The notes below the pieces were generated by a model, which saw only the letters and a program-made list of their open reading frames with translations, ran no database searches and was not told the DNA's origin. A program made the translations under genes and the position numbers. Shown piece after piece: positions 48,286-56,958 of a stretch of DNA of 64,000 bases. Each line of letters starts with the position of its first letter. Within the stretch, counting starts at the first letter, position 1. The stretch is from RXOA01 sp964547105 (GTDB lineage Bacteria; Bipolaricaulota; Bipolaricaulia; UBA7950; UBA9294): contig CAZJLO010000003.1 in assembly GCA_964547105.1 (NCBI GenBank), positions 1 through 64,000 on the forward strand. Reading direction: 5' to 3'.

Positions 48286-49152
48286 ATGCAGCGCATCGTG
48301 TTTCTCTCCGGCAAGGGGGGGACGGGAAAAACCTCGCTTGCCGGTGCATTTGCCCGTCTGCTTGATCGCAAGATCCTCGCCGATTGCGATGTCGATGCGG
48401 CCAACCTCCATCTTCTTCTCGATGCCAAGATTCGTGAACAGGGGACCTATACAGGCGGACAGATCGCCATCAAGGATCCCACTCTATGCACGGCGTGCGG
48501 CGCCTGCCAACGGGTCTGTCGTTTCCATGCGATCGACGAGAACTACCAGATCGATCCGTTCATGTGTGAGGGATGCGGTTCGTGCGTCACGGTTTGCCCG
48601 ACCGCAGCCATCTCCCTGGAACCAAGCGAATCCGGTCGATGGTACACGGCTGACACATCTCAAGGTCCGCTCGCCGGGGCCGAGCTTCACCCCGGCGAAG
48701 AGACATCGGGAAAGCTGGTCACGGTGGTCAAGAAGCACGCGGATCAGCTGTCGGCGTCACATGAATTGGATCGTTCGTTCCAACTCATCGACGGCGCCCC
48801 GGGGATCGGTTGTCCGGTCATCGCTTCGATCAGCGGTGCCGATGTGGCCATCCTGGTCACCGAGCCGACCGGCTCCGGCCAACACGATCTGAAACGGATC
48901 CTAGGCGTGCTCGAGCATTTCCGGGTTCCGGCGCTCCTCGTCATCAACAAGGCCGATCTCTGTCTTGAGATGTCCGATTCTCTCGAGGATTACGCTTGCA
49001 GGGAATCGATCCCCGTGCTCGGCAGGATTCCCTACGATGGGCTTGTCCCAAAGCACCTTCTCAACCGAAGAAGCCCCGTAGATGATCCGGACAGCCCTGC
49101 CGGCAAGGCGATGCGCACCGTGTTCGAACGGTTTCTCGAGGCCGTGCATTGA
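48286..49152 (+). CDS. MinD/ParA-type ATPase with inserted ferredoxin domain (second)
   Basis: The 288-residue protein resembles the one before it: IVFLSGKGGTGKTSLAGAFA at the start, two CxxCxxCxxxC clusters (CTACGACQRVCRFHA and CEGCGSCVTVCPTAA) and LIDGAPGIGCPVIAS plus LLVINKADLC. The two proteins are only moderately similar, so they are probably subunits of one heterodimeric complex. The stop of the first gene touches this ATG. After it 130 bp lead to the DUF89 gene. Confidence 0.93.
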   Translation: MQRIVFLSGKGGTGKTSLAGAFARLLDRKILADCDVDAANLHLLLDAKIREQGTYTGGQIAIKDPTLCTACGACQRVCRFHAIDENYQIDPFMCEGCGSCVTVCPTAAISLEPSESGRWYTADTSQGPLAGAELHPGEETSGKLVTVVKKHADQLSASHELDRSFQLIDGAPGIGCPVIASISGADVAILVTEPTGSGQHDLKRILGVLEHFRVPALLVINKADLCLEMSDSLEDYACRESIPVLGRIPYDGLVPKHLLNRRSPVDDPDSPAGKAMRTVFERFLEAVH

Positions 49153-49282
49153 CCCTTCGTTCCAAGACCGGCGACCCTTTGCTTCGGCGGACGATCGATC
49201 GACCCGCTTTGCGGCCGGTGGACCATCATCTCCGCGCAAGGTCTCCAAAACGGAATATCTGAAGGGAAGGCCGAAGAGAGCG

Positions 49283-50284
49283 ATGCGCACATACCTGGAG
49301 TGCTTTCCGTGCTTGCTGCAACAGTCGTTGAACGCAGCGCGGCACGTGACGTCCGATCCTGAACGTCAAAGAGCTGTTCTCGAGGCCGTTTCCCGCCAGA
49401 TCCCCCGAATGGATCTAGCCGCAAGTCCTGCCGAAAACGGGAACATCGTCCATCAGATCGCACGGCAAGTCCTCGATTGCGATGATCCATTCCGGGCAGT
49501 CAAACAGGAAAGCAACCGGCACTGTCTCGCTGGGCTCGCTCGCTATCGCCAGATAGTCGCCGAGTCACCCGATCCTCTACTGGAATCCATGAGGGTCGCC
49601 GCCGCGGCCAACGCCATCGATGTTGGGCCAAGCTTCGGCTGTGGATACAACATCCGTGACAGACTTGATACGATTCTTGCAGGTTCATTCGACTTCCGCG
49701 ACTATTCGTCGTTCCGCGAGCATCTGAACGCGACGAGCCATGTGCTCTACTTGGCGGACAACGCCGGGGAGATTGTGTTCGACCGACTCGTGGTCGAACA
49801 GCTCGTGGCTCTAGGCAAGCAAGTCACGGTTGTCGTTCGTGGTGGACCGATCCTCAACGACGCAACGATGGAGGATGCGCACGTTTCCGGGATTCACAAG
49901 CTCGCCGATGTGATTGCAAACGAGCAGCGAGGACCGGGGACTTCGCTTCGCCTCGCCGGTGATGGGTTCGCACAGCGGATTCGCAACGCAGATCTGATCT
50001 TGTCGAAAGGGCAGGGGAACTACGAAGGGCTTGCCGGAGAGCCGTTGCAGATCTTCTTCTTATTCCGGATCAAGTGCAATGTCGTGTCCCAACACGCCTG
50101 CGCACAGATGGGAACGATTCTTCTCCGCTCGGGGATCGATCCGAAAATCGAGGATCGCCGCGGAACCCAGGAGATGTCCACAGGAAAGGAACTATATGAA
50201 CACGAAGCAGCAGGCAATGGACGAACGCCACAAAGCTCTGGAGCGGGCCATGGCAAGGATACGCTTCCGGGTCGTGGTGTTTAG
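49283..50284 (+). CDS. DUF89/ARMT1-like protein (damage-control phosphatase family)
   Basis: The protein of 333 residues starts at ATG 49283. It shows the DUF89 layout: MRTYLECFPCLLQQSLNAARH with the N-terminal Cys pair, then SHVLYLADNAGEIVFDRLVVEQL containing the conserved D-N-AGE motif, VVRGGPILNDATMEDA, LSKGQGNYEGL and the FFLFRIKCNVV strand. Members dephosphorylate abnormal sugar phosphates with a metal at the D-N-E site. The frame reads on past the usual family end into the mrp gene for 89 bp. A missing upstream stop or a real overlap are both possible. Confidence 0.85.
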   Translation: MRTYLECFPCLLQQSLNAARHVTSDPERQRAVLEAVSRQIPRMDLAASPAENGNIVHQIARQVLDCDDPFRAVKQESNRHCLAGLARYRQIVAESPDPLLESMRVAAAANAIDVGPSFGCGYNIRDRLDTILAGSFDFRDYSSFREHLNATSHVLYLADNAGEIVFDRLVVEQLVALGKQVTVVVRGGPILNDATMEDAHVSGIHKLADVIANEQRGPGTSLRLAGDGFAQRIRNADLILSKGQGNYEGLAGEPLQIFFLFRIKCNVVSQHACAQMGTILLRSGIDPKIEDRRGTQEMSTGKELYEHEAAGNGRTPQSSGAGHGKDTLPGRGV

Positions 50285-51023
50285 CGGCAAGGGTGGGGTT
50301 GGGAAATCGACCGTGGCCGTCAACCTCGCGTGCGCGCTTTCCGCACGGGGCTGCTCGGTCGGACTGCTCGATGCGGATATCACCGGACCCAACGTCCCCC
50401 ATATGATGGGAATCAACGCCCCGGCCGAGGCGATCGGCCATGAGATCCAGCCTCAGGAAGCATACGGTGTCAAGGTGGCCTCGCTCGCATCGATGGTTCC
50501 CGCGGAAGCACCGATCATCTGGCGAGGGCCGATGCGATCGAACGCGATCGAGCAGCTCCTCGGGGAGACGGCTTGGGGATCTCTGGATGCGCTCATCATC
50601 GATCTTCCTCCGGGAACGGGCGACGAAGTGCTAACCATCGCCCAGCGGACATTGCCGCAGATGGCCATCGTCGTGACGACCCCTCAGGAGGTCTCGCTGA
50701 TCGATGCCCGCCGGGCGGTGAATATGGCCAAGGAACTGAAGATCCCGCAGATCGCCCTGCTCGAGAACATGTCAGGCTACGTGTGCCCTCATTGCGGAGC
50801 ACATCTCGACCTGTTTGGAGCAGGAACGGCGGAGTCCGATGCCAAGCGCCTTGAAATCGAGTATCTCGGCGGAGTGCCGATCGACCCGAACCTGCGAACG
50901 GGAAGCGATCAAGGTCTTTCGATCGTCACGACCCACCCCGATACCGCTTCGGCAAAAGCGTTCCAGTCCATCGCCGACCGGCTTTGCGTCGCGGTTCACA
51001 ATTCGAGCCATGCCTCGGATTAG
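50196..51023 (+). CDS. mrp: Mrp/NBP35-family ATP-binding protein
   Basis: The 275-residue protein is an Fe-S cluster carrier ATPase of the ApbC/Mrp family. It has the deviant Walker A VVFSGKGGVGKSTVAVNLA, switch regions LLDADITGPNVPHMMGI and LIIDLPPGTGDE, and the CxxC dimer cluster site YVCPHCGAHLDLFGAG. It overlaps the DUF89 frame by 89 bp; GGAAAGGAACTAT stands before its ATG. It probably delivers iron-sulfur clusters in the context of the neighbouring metal proteins. Confidence 0.95.
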   Translation: MNTKQQAMDERHKALERAMARIRFRVVVFSGKGGVGKSTVAVNLACALSARGCSVGLLDADITGPNVPHMMGINAPAEAIGHEIQPQEAYGVKVASLASMVPAEAPIIWRGPMRSNAIEQLLGETAWGSLDALIIDLPPGTGDEVLTIAQRTLPQMAIVVTTPQEVSLIDARRAVNMAKELKIPQIALLENMSGYVCPHCGAHLDLFGAGTAESDAKRLEIEYLGGVPIDPNLRTGSDQGLSIVTTHPDTASAKAFQSIADRLCVAVHNSSHASD

Positions 51024-51118
51024 GGGCGCTAATCATCGACTCGGGCAATCCGGAGACGAAATCGTTCGGGCTCGGCGCTCGACGACAACCACAACTGAAC
51101 GCTTTGGAGGAGGTCAAG

Positions 51119-51550
51119 TTGACACGGATTGGAATCATCATCTGCGATCGATACAGAACATGCGGTGGCGGGAAGTGCATCCGTGCGATGCATGAGCATG
51201 TGGGCGGGTTTGCTCGATACCCCCAAGACGAGCCCCTCGAACTCGTCGGCTATTCCACATGCGGAGGTTGTCCGGGCGGAAACATCGAATACGTTCCCGA
51301 AGAGATGATCAAGAATGGTGCGACTGTCCTTCACGTGGCCACCGGGCTCGTCGTCGGATATCCGCCATGCCCGCGTCGCGAGTACTTCAAGAAGTTCATC
51401 GAGTCGCGCTACGGCATTCCCGTGGTCATCGGGACACATCCCATCCCTCAGAAGTACTTTCTGGTCCATCGCGAGCTTCCCTCTTGGGAGACGATGAGTC
51501 ACCTCGAGGCGCTCCTGGCAACCGAGGAGATCCGCAAAGCGTACGATTGA
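51119..51550 (+). CDS. CGGC-domain protein
   Basis: The 143-residue protein starts at TTG 51119, 5 nt after GGAGGAGG; the longer frame is not used because it overlaps mrp. It carries conserved Cys motifs of the CGGC domain family: RYRTCGGGKCIRAM near the N-terminus and YSTCGGCPGGNIEYVPEEM in the middle, with a late PPCPRREYFKKFIE. The cysteines probably bind a metal. It completes the run of metal-handling genes that starts at 46686. Confidence 0.88.
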   Translation: MTRIGIIICDRYRTCGGGKCIRAMHEHVGGFARYPQDEPLELVGYSTCGGCPGGNIEYVPEEMIKNGATVLHVATGLVVGYPPCPRREYFKKFIESRYGIPVVIGTHPIPQKYFLVHRELPSWETMSHLEALLATEEIRKAYD

Positions 51551-51632
51551 CCTTGTGCCTGCCCCGAGCGGCTTCACCCAACCGTTCGGCATTCCTCTCG
51601 ACAGGCTGACAGCGATCGGCTATACCTACGAC

Positions 51633-52085
51633 ATGACCCATGATGTGACGATCTATACGGATGGAGCATGCAGCGGGAACCCCGGTCCCGGTGGATGGGG
51701 GGCGATTCTCATCTCCGGCGGTCACCGCAAGGAGGTGTCCGGAGGCACGCCGGAGACAACCAACAACCGGATGGAGTTGATTGCAGCCATTGAAGCGCTG
51801 AAGGCTCTTCGATCACCTTCCAGCGTTGATCTGTATACCGACTCAACCTATTTGAAAAAGGGCATTTCCGAATGGCTTTCAGTGTGGAAAAAGAACAACT
51901 GGAAGCGGCGAAGCGGCAAGCGATGGTTGCCGGTGAAGAACGTCGATCTCTGGAAGGACTTGGATGCATTAACGGAAACGCATGAGATCCGCTTCCACTG
52001 GGTCAAGGGCCATGACGGGCACCCGGAAAACGAGCGCTGCGATGAACTTGCCCGGAATGCCATTCCCGTCCCAAGGCAGCCGTAG
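51633..52085 (+). CDS. rnhA: Ribonuclease HI
   Basis: The 150-residue protein has all catalytic carboxylates: YTDGACSGNPGPGGWGAI (Asp), TTNNRMELIAAIEAL (Glu), LYTDSTYLKKGISEWL (Asp) and HWVKGHDGHPENERCDELA (His, Asp). It removes RNA from RNA-DNA hybrids. The ATG at 51633 is at the family start; the frame opens at 51555 without cause. It has the full bacterial helical handle region (WKKNNWKRRSGKRWLPVKN). Confidence 0.97.
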   Translation: MTHDVTIYTDGACSGNPGPGGWGAILISGGHRKEVSGGTPETTNNRMELIAAIEALKALRSPSSVDLYTDSTYLKKGISEWLSVWKKNNWKRRSGKRWLPVKNVDLWKDLDALTETHEIRFHWVKGHDGHPENERCDELARNAIPVPRQP

Positions 52086-52417
52086 CCGGCAGGCGATGGC
52101 CACATCCTCATCACGCGAGGAGTCTTCGCCGGTGCCTCGAATCGGCTGACCTCCGCCAACCATGAGGTCATCCATCGGGCTCTACGCTCTCCGATTCGCC
52201 ACGACGAAATGCTCGCAGCCGTTGAGGAAGCAGATGCCCCAATCTGTCTCGGATCGGATCGATGAGAAGCCGCTGGACCAAGCGCCGTCCCTGCGGATCG
52301 TCGTCCATGTCAGCGATGGCGCACGTCGCGATCGACCATGTACCCGCCCAACTCAGTGGACAGCAACCGCCCAATCTTGTCTTGACTTCCCCGTCACAGA
52401 TCTCGCGTTCTTGGCCG
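52086..52417. other. Non-coding stretch, perhaps degenerate
   Basis: About 330 bp between rnhA and the CQLG-repeat gene. Three minus-strand frames show short protein-like stretches that change frame (RLVQRLLIDPIRDRLGHLLPQRL; DWGICFLNGCEHFVVANRR), which could be what is left of an older gene, but no family was recognised. No terminator with a U tract was seen. Confidence 0.3.
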
Positions 52418-52801
52418 TCAGAAGCAGCCAAGCTGGCATGGCCCGATCCGCAACTCTTTCGTCTCCGCTGCGCATCCGATGATGAACCGCGGCAACCCGA
52501 ATTGCTGCGCAATTTTCCACGCCACGGCACAGGGAAGCCTCCCGCCAACCAGTCTCTCGGTCAACGCGGAAGACACCGACTCGGGAAGCGCGGAGAGTGC
52601 GTGAAGCAGTGTTCGCTCTCCGAAGTCGTCGTAGCCGAACGCCCCCAGCTGACAGTGAACGATCCGAAGATCGATCTCGCTTGCCACCGCTCCAATCCGT
52701 GCCGGCGTTTCGCCAAGCTCAGCAGCAATTTCGAACAGGTTCGCGCAAGCGATCTTCCCTTCTCTTGATGCTTTCTTCAGGCGCTCTTCCATCGTAGGCA
52801 T
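52418..52801 (-). CDS. Tandem-repeat protein with two CQLG(A/C)F motifs
   Basis: The 127-residue protein is built of two copies of one unit. The first spans about residues 15-54 (IACANLFEIAAELGE, RIGAVASEIDLRIVHCQLGAFG) and the second about 87-127 (LPCAVAWKIAQQFGLP, IIGCAAETKELRIGPCQLGCF). Each repeat has one Cys before the helix and a Cys-Gln-Leu-Gly end, so four to five conserved cysteines could bind metal. AAGGAG lies about 11 nt before ATG 52801; a second ATG is at 52792. I do not know a named family for it. Confidence 0.7.
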   Translation of the reverse strand: MPTMEERLKKASREGKIACANLFEIAAELGETPARIGAVASEIDLRIVHCQLGAFGYDDFGERTLLHALSALPESVSSALTERLVGGRLPCAVAWKIAQQFGLPRFIIGCAAETKELRIGPCQLGCF

Positions 52802-52912
52802 GGCTCGTATCTCCTTAGGTTCATCGTCCGTGATCCCCCGATGCCGTGCATTGCACGCCACGGCCTTGTACCCTGTTCGATCAAACCCTGCCTGATCAAG
52901 ACAGGAGGTCGC

Positions 52913-54133
52913 ATGGGTACGTGGATCGGATTTGCAGTCTCCCTCGTTCTACTGCTTGTCCTGTCGCGCCGCAACCTTGCCCTTGGGATGTTCGTCGCCG
53001 CCGCGGTCCTCGCACTGTTCTCTCTCTCCGCTGCCAAGATCGGAGATGCCCTTTTGACAACGGCAACCGACCCGTCGGTTTGGCTTCTTGCATGGGTTGT
53101 CGCGTTGATCCCGATGATCGGCGGGGTCCTTGAGGAATCCGGCCAGATGGATCGACTGGTCTCGAACCTTCGCATCGGGGTCCGCCCATTTCTTGCGTTC
53201 GCTCCGGCGCTTCTCGGCATGCTTCCGATGCCTGGCGGAGCGCTGCTTTCCGCGCCTCTCGTCGAACGCGGGGCGGGACACGTCCCCGATGACATCAAAG
53301 CTGCCGCCAATGTCTGGTTCCGGCATGTGCTGTTGTTGGTGTATCCGCTCGGCTCGGCGCTGATCGCCTCCTCGAAGGCAGCCGGTTTGAGTGTGTATGG
53401 AGTGATCCCGTTCATGGTGCCGTCGTGCATTCTGATCGCCCTGTTGGGGGTTGTGTTTCTGCTGCACCGAGTCGGAGCAGCCCCCGGGGTGTTGCCGGGG
53501 AAGGAAGCCGGATCCGAGACTCATGATCGGCCACCATTCTCCTGCAGAGGGCTTCTCGTTCCTCTCGCACTCATCCTGATCGCGCCCATTCTCGATCTGC
53601 TCCTTGCGGTGACCTGTTCCTTGCCCTACCCGGAAATCGGGACCGCAATCGGCATCTCTGCAAGTCTCACGGTTTCGGCCATTGTCGGACGAACGAGCCG
53701 GACAACCATCGCCTCCGTCTTCCGCCGAATGCGGCCGTGGAAGTATGCTCTCATCATCCTGGCGATGTTCCTGTTCTTGGCCGTGTTCCGGAACTCCGGA
53801 ATCCCCGAGGCGATTGCCGACATGTCGCTTCATCCTGTGCTCTTGTGCGTCGTGGTTGGGTTTCTGCTCGGTGCAGTGACCGGCCGGATCCAGGCACCGA
53901 TGGCCATTCTGATTCCGATCTTCGTCAGCACCTACGGATCGATGGGCGTGATTGCGTTTGCCGTCACCTACAGCGCGGTATTCGTCGGATACATCATCAC
54001 GCCGATCCATCCGTGCATCTCCGTATCCGTCGAATACTTCCATACCTCGATCGGAGCGTTCTTGAGGAGGACAGCTGCTCCCGTTGCCATCGCGCTGGGG
54101 CTCTGCGTCGTCGCCGGATGGTTCCTACTCTGA
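52913..54133 (+). CDS. DUF401-family permease-like membrane protein
   Basis: The 406-residue protein starts at ATG 52913 after AGGAGG. It has ten or so transmembrane helices and motifs of the DUF401/ion-transporter superfamily: LPMPGGALLSAPLVERGAGH (conserved P-P-GG loop), VWFRHVLLLVYPLGSALI, and FVGYIITPIHPCISVSVEYF near the end with a Pro-His pair. The family is related to CitM/GntP-type carriers, but the substrate is unknown. Its 3' end overlaps the mscS stop by 9 bp. Confidence 0.85.
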   Translation: MGTWIGFAVSLVLLLVLSRRNLALGMFVAAAVLALFSLSAAKIGDALLTTATDPSVWLLAWVVALIPMIGGVLEESGQMDRLVSNLRIGVRPFLAFAPALLGMLPMPGGALLSAPLVERGAGHVPDDIKAAANVWFRHVLLLVYPLGSALIASSKAAGLSVYGVIPFMVPSCILIALLGVVFLLHRVGAAPGVLPGKEAGSETHDRPPFSCRGLLVPLALILIAPILDLLLAVTCSLPYPEIGTAIGISASLTVSAIVGRTSRTTIASVFRRMRPWKYALIILAMFLFLAVFRNSGIPEAIADMSLHPVLLCVVVGFLLGAVTGRIQAPMAILIPIFVSTYGSMGVIAFAVTYSAVFVGYIITPIHPCISVSVEYFHTSIGAFLRRTAAPVAIALGLCVVAGWFLL

Positions 54134-55192
54134 GTTCGAACTGGAAGATCCTGCCAGATAAACGGTTTGTGTCGGATAAGCGAACGCGATCCCGGCGGCC
54201 TCGAACTGCGAGTAGATCTCCAAGTTGATCGCTTGCTGGACATCCATATAGGCGCCGTAGTCCGGAACCCGCATGAAGTAGACAATCTCGAACTGCAAGG
54301 CAAAATCGCCGTAGGCCTTGAAGTGGCAGCGGTCGAATCGTGCGTCTGTCTGCCGCTCGACGATGCCGCGAACCATCTCGGGGATCATCTCAAGCTTCTT
54401 CTTCGGTGTGTCGTAGGCAACCCCCAAGCCGAACACAATCCGCCGTTCGTCCATCCGCTTGTAGTTCTTGATTCGGCTGGATAGGAGATCGCTGTTGCCG
54501 AAGATGATTTGCTCGCCTGACAAACTGCGAACGCGCGTCGACTTGAGGCCGACCTTTTCCACCGTTCCCGAGAGCTCTCCCACCACGACAAAATCATCGA
54601 TCTCAAAAGGCTTGTCGATGATGATCGACATGGAGGAAAACAGGTCTCCAAGGATGCTTTGGACGGCGAGGGAGATCGCGATTCCGGTCACGCCAAGTCC
54701 GGCAACCAACGTAGTGATATCCACGCCCATGTTGTCCAGCCCGATCAAGACCACAATCGACCAGACAACGATCTTGGCGACAAAGCCGAGCGCCGAAAGT
54801 GACGTCGTCTTGCGCGCATCGGACGACATCCGGGAGCGGATCGACCGATCGATCCAGAAGGAGATCAACGCGCTGCTCCAATACCCTGCTTGAAGGAGCA
54901 GTGCCAGTACGGAGAGAACACTCACCACCTGATTCGCGACATCCGGAAGCTTGACAACGAGTGACCCTGCGTAGAGAGAGACGACGATCAGGAAGAGGAA
55001 CTTCGTCTTCCCGAGCAGTTCGATCACCAGGTCATCGAACTGCGTCGAGGTTCGCTCGGCGAACTTGGACAGTCGTCGAAGGACAAGACGAACCCCAACC
55101 CAGAAGAAGACAGCGACAAAAAGGACGACACCGACTGCAAGCAGCCATTTCCAGAGTTCGTTGCCGTACCACTGCTGGCCGAGAAATGTCAT
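54125..55192 (-). CDS. mscS: Small-conductance mechanosensitive channel (MscS family)
   Basis: The 355-residue protein starts at ATG 55192 after AAGGGGGG; the frame opens at 55252. It has four transmembrane helices and the MscS pore helix TTLVAGLGVTGIAISLAVQSILGDLF. The beta domain DKPFEIDDFVVVGELSGTVEKVGLKSTRVRSLSGEQIIFGNSDLLSSRIKNY and the C-terminal alpha/beta domain follow. It releases solutes on hypo-osmotic shock. There is no extra N-terminal sensor. Confidence 0.95.
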   Translation of the reverse strand: MTFLGQQWYGNELWKWLLAVGVVLFVAVFFWVGVRLVLRRLSKFAERTSTQFDDLVIELLGKTKFLFLIVVSLYAGSLVVKLPDVANQVVSVLSVLALLLQAGYWSSALISFWIDRSIRSRMSSDARKTTSLSALGFVAKIVVWSIVVLIGLDNMGVDITTLVAGLGVTGIAISLAVQSILGDLFSSMSIIIDKPFEIDDFVVVGELSGTVEKVGLKSTRVRSLSGEQIIFGNSDLLSSRIKNYKRMDERRIVFGLGVAYDTPKKKLEMIPEMVRGIVERQTDARFDRCHFKAYGDFALQFEIVYFMRVPDYGAYMDVQQAINLEIYSQFEAAGIAFAYPTQTVYLAGSSSSNSE

Positions 55193-55374
55193 TGCCCCCC
55201 CTTGAATCGTTCCGATGAAGTATACCGCGTGGTCTACAGAAGCGTCACTCACTGCGATTAGCTACTTCGCGTTGTGCGAGCGATACGCAGGACGCACGTA
55301 AAGGTGACGTATGTCCCTGTCTGTTGATGAAGCATGCGTCCTTGCGAAAAAAGAGACAAGATACCCTAGACTCC

Positions 55375-56586
55375 ATGGAGAACATCGAAGTCGTTGTGCG
55401 AGCATCCGGCTTGCACAACCCCCAAGCTGTCACGCAGATGAAGCAGCTGCTGCTATCCGAGTGGCGCTCCGCCGGCGCTCCGGTCGTCGAGGTCGAGTAT
55501 CCGACCGGGAATGCATTGACCGCGGCACTGGTTCTCACTGGCGGAACGGAACGCGAAGTCCTGAAAATCCTCTCCCAGCTTCCGTCCCCCGCACTGCTGA
55601 TCGCCCATGGATCGCAGAACTCTCTCCCGGCTTCGCTCGAGATCCTTGCCCGAATCCGTCAGGACGGTGGTGAAGGAAGAATCCTCTTCGGGCCGGCTTC
55701 CGAGGTGGCCAATGGACTCCTGCGCGAGCAGAAGATTGCTTCCGCCTGGAATGCGCTCCGTTTCAGCCGGATCGGTCTCATCGGAGAACCTTCGGAATGG
55801 CTCGTCTCCAGCGGCGTTGACCGCTCTTTTCTCAAAGGGAAATTGGGAATCGAATTGGTTGACGTGAAGATCGACACGTTGATCAAGCGAAGCCAGGAGA
55901 GCAAGTCCGATCGCCACAGTGTTTCCTCATTCAGCAAACGCGCCGGCGACACGCAGGAAGCCTCCAAGGAGGACATCCGCGGAGCGGTTTCGATCTACGT
56001 CGCGCTTCGGTCGCTGGTCGATGAGCACCGACTAACGGCATGCACCGTTCGTTGCTTCGATCTCCTGGATGCTCTCCACAACACGGGCTGTTACGCTCTG
56101 TCTCGTCTGAACGACGAGAGGATCCCTTCTTCCTGCGAAGGCGATCTGCAGACATTGTTCTCATTGCTGGTCGGCTCACTGCTGACGGATCAGATCGGAT
56201 TCATGGGGAACATCGCATCCATCGATGTCCCCAAGCGCGGCGTCTTGATCGCTCACTGCACATGCCCGCTATCCCTGTCCGAGGGGTATGTCATTCGCAG
56301 CCATTTTGAATCCGGAATTGGTGTTGGCATCTCCGCATCTCTCCCGGATGGGCCGTGTACGCTGTTCCGGCTCGGTGGAGAACGGCTGGATCGCTTGTTC
56401 ATCCGCGAAGGAACGATTCACGAAACAGCTCCGGTTGAAGGTCAATGCCGCACGCAGGCAATGCTGAGGATGGACGGCGACATGAGCGAGCTGCTTCTGT
56501 CCCCCCTGGGCAACCATCACGTCCTCCTTCCCGGCCATCACGCAGCAACCATCTCCGAATTCTTCCGCCGATTCCTGCGTCCCTAG
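55375..56586 (+). CDS. L-fucose/L-arabinose isomerase-family protein
   Basis: The protein of 403 residues begins at ATG 55375; the frame opens earlier at 55324. It looks like the sugar isomerase FucI/AraA superfamily: PALLIAHGSQNSLPASLEILARIRQDGGEGRILFGP, IGLIGEPSEWLVSSGVD, ACTVRCFDLLDALHNTGCYALSRLNDERIPSSCEGDLQTLFSLL with Cys/Glu residues, and RGVLIAHCTCPLSLSEGYVIRSHFESGIGVGISASLPDGPCTLFRLGG at the C-terminus. Metal ligands (Glu in SCEGDLQ, His in RSHFESG) appear present. No ribosome binding site is seen. The substrate is unknown. Confidence 0.7.
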   Translation: MENIEVVVRASGLHNPQAVTQMKQLLLSEWRSAGAPVVEVEYPTGNALTAALVLTGGTEREVLKILSQLPSPALLIAHGSQNSLPASLEILARIRQDGGEGRILFGPASEVANGLLREQKIASAWNALRFSRIGLIGEPSEWLVSSGVDRSFLKGKLGIELVDVKIDTLIKRSQESKSDRHSVSSFSKRAGDTQEASKEDIRGAVSIYVALRSLVDEHRLTACTVRCFDLLDALHNTGCYALSRLNDERIPSSCEGDLQTLFSLLVGSLLTDQIGFMGNIASIDVPKRGVLIAHCTCPLSLSEGYVIRSHFESGIGVGISASLPDGPCTLFRLGGERLDRLFIREGTIHETAPVEGQCRTQAMLRMDGDMSELLLSPLGNHHVLLPGHHAATISEFFRRFLRP

Positions 56587-56643
56587 CGTTGCCGTTCTCC
56601 ACCCCCCCGGCTACCATCATTCGACTGAAGGGGGTCATGCTAC

Positions 56644-56928
56644 ATGACGGAACGTCAAATGCAGATTGCAGCAGACAACGAGACAAGACGAGGGAAATAC
56701 GCCAACCTTGCACTGATTTCCCACCGCAAGGAAGAATTCGTGCTCGACTTCTTATTTCTGGATCCTCAGACGCCTGGGGGTGCCAGCAAGCCCGGTCAGG
56801 CGTTTCTTGCATCCCGGGTGATCCTCAGCCCTGGACACATGAAACGTCTGTACCAGGCAATCGGTGAGAATATCCAACGGTACGAGAAGAACTTCGGCCA
56901 GATCGTTCTCCCCGCCAAACTTACATAG
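56644..56928 (+). CDS. DUF3467 protein
   Basis: The 94-residue protein has the DUF3467 pattern: YANLALISHRKEEFVLDFLFLDP, then FLASRVILSPGHMKRLYQAIGENIQRYEKNFG. It is a small beta-alpha domain of unknown role, common in thermophilic and anaerobic bacteria. It lies between the isomerase-like gene and the histidine kinase gene, about 30 bp before the latter. Confidence 0.85.
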   Translation: MTERQMQIAADNETRRGKYANLALISHRKEEFVLDFLFLDPQTPGGASKPGQAFLASRVILSPGHMKRLYQAIGENIQRYEKNFGQIVLPAKLT

Positions 56929-56958
56929 ACTCGCGCCTTGGAGTTGGAGCGAAGGATC

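Noticed and set aside
52168..52548. A 126-codon minus frame between rnhA and the CQLG gene.
   Set aside because: It overlaps the CQLG-repeat gene in another frame and has no ribosome binding site; short protein-like bits change frame, so at most it is a remnant.
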